Of a stretch of 24,170 bases of DNA, positions 20,520 through 24,170 are shown in pieces. Position 1 is the stretch's first letter. Every line of letters starts with the position of its first letter. The stretch spans positions 1 through 24,170 of IMG/VR virus record IMGVR_UViG_3300005519_000012; one strand, written 5' to 3'. The notes beneath the pieces are model-generated. The model saw nothing but the letters and a program-made list of their open reading frames with translations, made no database searches and had not been told where the DNA came from. A program made the position numbers and the translations under genes. This DNA comes from a virus.

Positions 20520-20986
20520 GAGAGTTTCAAGATATCGGGTCGTTCATGCTGCATCTTGCTGCCATGCAGATTGCTGTGCAGCATGAAGCAGAAAAAGGCC
20601 TGGGCAAGGCGATCAAGATCATCACAGCCGCCGCGAAGGCGGAACTTGGTCACTATCTCGAACAGGTAGGGCCATTCCCGGCATGGGCGCCGTTGGCTGA
20701 AAGCACCCTGAAATATCATGAATCGATGGGTGTCGGCGAGTCGCCGTTGTTGGTGACCGGCGGGTTGTACGCCAGCATCAAGGATGAACACCAGGGTAAC
20801 GAGGCGGTGTCCGGCACCGAGTCGGATATCGGCGCATACCAAGAGTTTGGCACGCGCAAGATTCCGCCGCGCCCCTTCATGGGTCCAGCAGCAATCACAA
20901 GCCAGGAGCGCATCGAGGCGGTCATGGGCGCGGCAGGTGTGAAGGGGATGTTGTACGGCACGGGCTCGTCCATGCTCCCGCTGTAA
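20516..20986 (+). CDS. HK97 gp10-like tail protein
   Basis: 156 residues from the ATG at 20516 (overlapping the frameshift product stop). LHLAAMQIAVQHEAEKGLGK is helical. The later block PLLVTGGLYASIKDEHQGNE, then IGAYQEFGTRKIPPRPFMGP, is the conserved end of gp10-like and virion morphogenesis proteins (Y-x-E-F-G-T-x-x-x-P-x-R-P-F). These proteins join head and tail or complete the tail. Its place between the chaperone and the tape measure is slightly unusual but known in contractile phages. Confidence 0.75.
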   Translation: MREFQDIGSFMLHLAAMQIAVQHEAEKGLGKAIKIITAAAKAELGHYLEQVGPFPAWAPLAESTLKYHESMGVGESPLLVTGGLYASIKDEHQGNEAVSGTESDIGAYQEFGTRKIPPRPFMGPAAITSQERIEAVMGAAGVKGMLYGTGSSMLPL

Positions 20987-20989
20987 TGG

Positions 20990-21235
20990 TCAGCCGAAGA
21001 ACACAGCCTTGAAGACCACCAGCATGACAAGCAGGACAGCCACGCAGACGACTATCGCAATCAGGCTGACCGAGGCCAACAGGATTCGCATCGGCGCCGG
21101 CATCGAATACTTGAAAAACCGGGTCGAAGCCGCGTCGGCTGTGCGCTGATCGGCCGGCACAGGCCGCGCGCGCGGGTACTGCACCGAATCAAATCGATCC
21201 GCAGCCCATTCGTGGATGCGCGTAAATAAACTCAT
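20990..21235 (-). CDS. Small leftward membrane protein
   Basis: 81 residues from the ATG at 21235-21233, with GGAA six bases upstream; the frame can be opened further, but only by reading into the tape measure gene. Residues about 49-75 form one long hydrophobic segment (ILLASVSLIAIVVCVAVLLV and onward), preceded by a basic, Pro-containing cytoplasmic-looking part. It could be a superinfection exclusion protein or other membrane cargo; a holin is less likely, as it is on the wrong strand and has no endolysin nearby. Its start is nine bases from the tape measure start, in divergent orientation. Confidence 0.65.
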   Translation of the reverse strand: MSLFTRIHEWAADRFDSVQYPRARPVPADQRTADAASTRFFKYSMPAPMRILLASVSLIAIVVCVAVLLVMLVVFKAVFFG

Positions 21236-21244
21236 AGGATTTCC

Positions 21245-23188
21245 ATGTTCGACGCCTACAAAGTCGCGGTGAAACTGTCGCTGGTAAACAATGTTAGCAC
21301 GGGTCTGGCGGCGATCACCTCTCAGCTCGGCAGCGTCAACAAGGGCTTCATTTCTGCCCAGGGGAACGCGGCGCTGTTGGAAAAGCGCCTGATGAACATT
21401 AAGCAGCTGGCATTGGTCGGCGGCGGTATGGCTGCGCTCGGCTTCGGTGGCCTGGCTCTGCTGAAAGCACCGATTGAGGCCGCGCGCCAATACGAACTGG
21501 CTTTTACCAAATTCAAGACGATGAATTTGGGTGAGTCGGTGAACCGCCAGGCCGATCAGTTCGCGCGCAGCGCCAACGTCCTGGGCGTCTCGGCGAAAGA
21601 GCTGATGAGCACCATGGCCGAATCGGTGGGGTTGTTCGGCAGTTTCGACGTCGCCAAGCGGTTGTCGCCGCAGTTGGCACTATTGAATAAGGCGAACAGC
21701 TCGATTTTTGGCGGAAAGCTCGATCACCTCGATGAGGGCAGCACGCGCGCGCTGATGAAATTCATCGACCGCCGCGGTGGAACGCATGACGAGGCGACTT
21801 TCATGCGAAACCTGAATCTGGCGCAACGCATGGTGACGGGTTCCGGCGGATTTGTGAAATTCCGCGATCTCGACCAGTTCTCCCAGCAGGGCGGAACGGC
21901 TTTTCGAGGTCTCAGCGACGACGGCATTTTGAACATGTCGTTGCTGCTGCAGGAACAGGGCGGAGCGCGCGCCGGAACTGCCATGATGTCCATGTACCAG
22001 AACCTGATCGCCGGCCGCGGTACAAAGACATCACAAGCTGTTGCGGCAAGTTTGGGGCTGGGAAAGATCGTGCAGACCTCAATCGGCAGCGTAGGGGGTA
22101 AAAAGCAAACGCGAAATCACTTGGAACTCAACAGCGATTTTGCATCGTTGCTTCAGTCCGACCCTGCGTCCGCATTGCGGCAGTTCGTAATTCCTGCAAT
22201 CCAAAAGAAGTACGGCGCTGACGTCAGCGACAACACGATTATCAAGGTCGTGAACGATATGTTGTCGAACCGGACTGCATCCGGCCAGGCATCCATCATG
22301 ACGACCCAAGTTTTGCAGCTCATGCGCGATTCGAACCTTGCCCGGAATGCAATGGGTGTCGACCAAACGATCAACGCCTATAAGAACGATCCAAACAGCA
22401 AATTTGCGGAGCTTCAGGCTCGGTACAACGGCCTTATGGTCGAGCTTGGCATCAGCATCCTGCCGAGCGCGATCAAAGGTCTGACGTCTCTGATCGATCT
22501 GGTGAAAGCGATGACCAGCTTCACCCAAAGCTATCCGGGGCTCACGCGGGCACTGGCAGTTGGATTCATCGGTCTGTCCGCCGCCATGGCTTTCAGCGGT
22601 AGCGTCCTGTTGCTGACCGCTGGCTTTCGAGGTCTTGCGCTGGCAACGAGTATCCCGGGTCTCGCCGGCGTGTCAGGCGGCTTCGCTGCGATCGGGAGGG
22701 CATTACTATTCCCCGGTGTTGGTGCCGGAGGAGCTGCCGGCCTGGCGACGCTTGCTGGCTCACTCGGTGGCGTCGCTGCCGGCATGCTGGTGCTTTATGG
22801 TGCGACCCAAGCTCTGTTCAGCGCGCTTGACTGGCTACTGCCAAATAAGGTCGATCCCAAGACTGGACGCAAGCGAGCCGGTCGTAGTTCCTTTGTGGTG
22901 CCTGGTTGGGATGAGAATAAAGCAAAGGAAAGCGCGACCGATCCGCATGCGGGCGAACACTTTGTTCGCAGCGGCCGCGGCGGGTACTGGGTAAAGAACG
23001 ACGCGAGCGTTGCGCCGTCCTCCGCCATCAAGGCGCCGACTACTATCAACAACACGATCGTGATGCCGGATGGCCAGGTGCTAGCGAGAGTCGTGACCAA
23101 AGAGCAGGTGAAGGCAGGGGCACGCCCGCCAACCGGCCCGAATTCCTTCGATGGATCAATGAACCCCCGTACTGTAGGCGGTCGGTAA
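21245..23188 (+). CDS. Tape measure protein
   Basis: 647 residues, the largest protein of the window, between the chaperone genes and the baseplate genes as usual. A start with KVAVKLSLVNNVSTGLAAIT and a helical body, then a hydrophobic block (about 430-530: ALAVGFIGLSAAMAFSGSVL, GVAAGMLVLYGATQALFSAL) of the type found in tape measures that insert into the host membrane. The C-terminus is polar (INNTIVMPDGQVLARVVTKE). At the known 0.15 nm per residue, the tail would be near 97 nm long. Its ribosome site AGGA lies within the nine-base gap to the leftward gene. Confidence 0.85.
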   Translation: MFDAYKVAVKLSLVNNVSTGLAAITSQLGSVNKGFISAQGNAALLEKRLMNIKQLALVGGGMAALGFGGLALLKAPIEAARQYELAFTKFKTMNLGESVNRQADQFARSANVLGVSAKELMSTMAESVGLFGSFDVAKRLSPQLALLNKANSSIFGGKLDHLDEGSTRALMKFIDRRGGTHDEATFMRNLNLAQRMVTGSGGFVKFRDLDQFSQQGGTAFRGLSDDGILNMSLLLQEQGGARAGTAMMSMYQNLIAGRGTKTSQAVAASLGLGKIVQTSIGSVGGKKQTRNHLELNSDFASLLQSDPASALRQFVIPAIQKKYGADVSDNTIIKVVNDMLSNRTASGQASIMTTQVLQLMRDSNLARNAMGVDQTINAYKNDPNSKFAELQARYNGLMVELGISILPSAIKGLTSLIDLVKAMTSFTQSYPGLTRALAVGFIGLSAAMAFSGSVLLLTAGFRGLALATSIPGLAGVSGGFAAIGRALLFPGVGAGGAAGLATLAGSLGGVAAGMLVLYGATQALFSALDWLLPNKVDPKTGRKRAGRSSFVVPGWDENKAKESATDPHAGEHFVRSGRGGYWVKNDASVAPSSAIKAPTTINNTIVMPDGQVLARVVTKEQVKAGARPPTGPNSFDGSMNPRTVGGR

Positions 23189-23190
23189 AA

Positions 23191-24153
23191 ATGGCAGATA
23201 CAACTCTTTATCTCGGTGATTTCCAGTTCACCGGGATGGAGGTCCCTGAGCGCATTCCGCTCGGCGGGTCTCAGGCCATGGTCATTCACAAGTTCCCGGG
23301 TGGTGCGCGCGCCATCCGCACGATGGGGCGCGACGACGATCCGATCGAGTGGAGCGGCATTTTCACAGGCCAAACCGCGCTGGAACGCGCCCGTTACCTG
23401 GACACGCTGCGCGTACAGGGCAATGCGCTGCCACTGACTTTCTTCGACTTCTCGTACAGCGTGGTCATCCGCCGTTTCCGCTTCAACGTGGAAAAGGCAT
23501 ATCGGATCACGTTCACGATCGAGCTGGAGGTGGTCAAGGACTTTACCCAGCCGCAGGATAGCTTTCCACTGTCTGATTTTGATACGCCTATCGGAGAGGA
23601 TTCGGCGACGGCACAGGGCCTGGGCGCCGAGATAGGCGACGGCACATTATCCGACCTGCTGAACAGGATGGACGACGCCATCAAGCAGGTTTCCGACTTT
23701 GCCAAGGCGACGCAGGAGACGATCAACAGCGTGTTGGCGCCTGTGACGGCCGTCGTTGCGCGTGTCAACACGTTGATCGCAAGCGCCACCAACACGATTA
23801 ACAACGTGACGACGCTGGGCGGCATTCTGCCAAACAACCCTATCGCGCAGCAAGCGGCCAGGCTGACCGGGCAAGTGACCGCCTTCACTCAGTCGTCGGC
23901 GTTGTATAACCTGCAGTCGGTCACAGGGCGCATTTCGTCGAACCTGAACCTGATCAACGGTGGTCCGAACGTGCGCACGGTTGCGGTCGGCAGCGGCACC
24001 CTCTACGACGTCGCTGCCACCGAGTGCGGCGATCCGGAGAAGTGGACCGCCATCGCGCAGGCCAACAAGGTTGTTGACCCGCAGATTTCCGGCATCACCT
24101 TCCTGACGATCCCGAACAACCCGCAAGATACCGGCGGCGTATTCACGAAATGA
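23191..24153 (+). CDS. LysM-like tail / baseplate protein
   Basis: 320 residues. An N-terminal beta domain (TTLYLGDFQFTGMEVPERIP, EWSGIFTGQTALERARYLDT, then FFDFSYSVVIRRFRFNVEKA) resembles phage proteins that follow the tape measure. The middle is helical. The C-terminal part (TVAVGSGTLYDVAATECGDP, EKWTAIAQANKVVDPQISG) is a LysM-like domain like that of gpX-type baseplate adapters. It would connect the tube or the baseplate hub. The end overlaps the next start (ATGA at 24150-24153). Confidence 0.75.
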   Translation: MADTTLYLGDFQFTGMEVPERIPLGGSQAMVIHKFPGGARAIRTMGRDDDPIEWSGIFTGQTALERARYLDTLRVQGNALPLTFFDFSYSVVIRRFRFNVEKAYRITFTIELEVVKDFTQPQDSFPLSDFDTPIGEDSATAQGLGAEIGDGTLSDLLNRMDDAIKQVSDFAKATQETINSVLAPVTAVVARVNTLIASATNTINNVTTLGGILPNNPIAQQAARLTGQVTAFTQSSALYNLQSVTGRISSNLNLINGGPNVRTVAVGSGTLYDVAATECGDPEKWTAIAQANKVVDPQISGITFLTIPNNPQDTGGVFTK

Positions 24154-24170
24154 TCAACGATTCGATTGTG
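24150..24170 (+). CDS. Start of the next tail gene (cut by right edge)
   Basis: Seven codons (MINDSIV) from an ATG overlapping the previous stop. By order this should be a baseplate hub (gpD-like) gene, but the visible part is too short to test. Confidence 0.5.

Overview
The window is about 24 kb of a temperate, contractile-tailed phage, almost certainly an integrated prophage or a large part of one. It runs from the immunity region at the left edge to the tail and baseplate genes at the right edge. High GC with strong GC3, Shine-Dalgarno-led genes chained by ATGA or TAATG overlaps, and the mix of phage families suggest a betaproteobacterial host, perhaps Burkholderiales. That host call is an inference from overall character, not from a marker gene. 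No integrase, attachment site, lysis gene or host flank is visible.

Layout. Positions 1-1700 form the immunity and early-control region: a leftward CI-like repressor cut by the edge, three phased operator-like inverted repeats, a rightward Cro-like gene, a small antisense gene, a CII-like activator and a winged-helix protein. Positions 1769-4421 carry an orphan beta-class DNA methyltransferase, a DUF1376-type replication protein with an origin-like array of five iterons inside its gene, and a Cys-rich small protein. Positions 4460-7414 are an early operon of small genes, including an acyl carrier protein, a RusA-type Holliday junction resolvase and, last, a putative Q-like late regulator. Positions 7415-8850 hold a terminator, an initiator-type tRNA-Met, a tRNA-Gly and two small self-contained cargo genes.

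The late region follows: terminase small and large subunits (8850-10716), a DUF4055 portal (10716-12164), a scaffold-like protein and a P22-type coat protein (12271-14407). A leftward membrane gene resembling putative abortive-infection proteins (putAbiC-like) interrupts the head genes at 14739-15656. Head-tail connector and completion genes come next (15737-17805), then sheath, tube, and a tail-assembly chaperone pair joined by a -1 frameshift signal. A gp10-like protein, a small leftward membrane protein, the tape measure, a LysM-like tail protein and the first codons of another gene complete the window.

How it works together. CI, Cro and CII set the lysis/lysogeny choice. The DUF1376 protein probably binds its own iterons to start replication. 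The Q-like protein probably lets polymerase read through the many intrinsic terminators lying between late genes. Several genes with their own signals or opposite orientation (putAbiC-like, DUF2158, and the minus-strand ORFs at 620, 5804, 8106 and 20990) look like lysogeny-expressed cargo.

The observations most worth following are: iterons kept in two reading frames; a phage-borne initiator tRNA; a textbook -1 frameshift site with its stem; an acyl carrier protein without partners; the putAbiC-like defence cargo inside the virion gene block; and a coat protein with an unexpected hydrophobic N-terminal extension.
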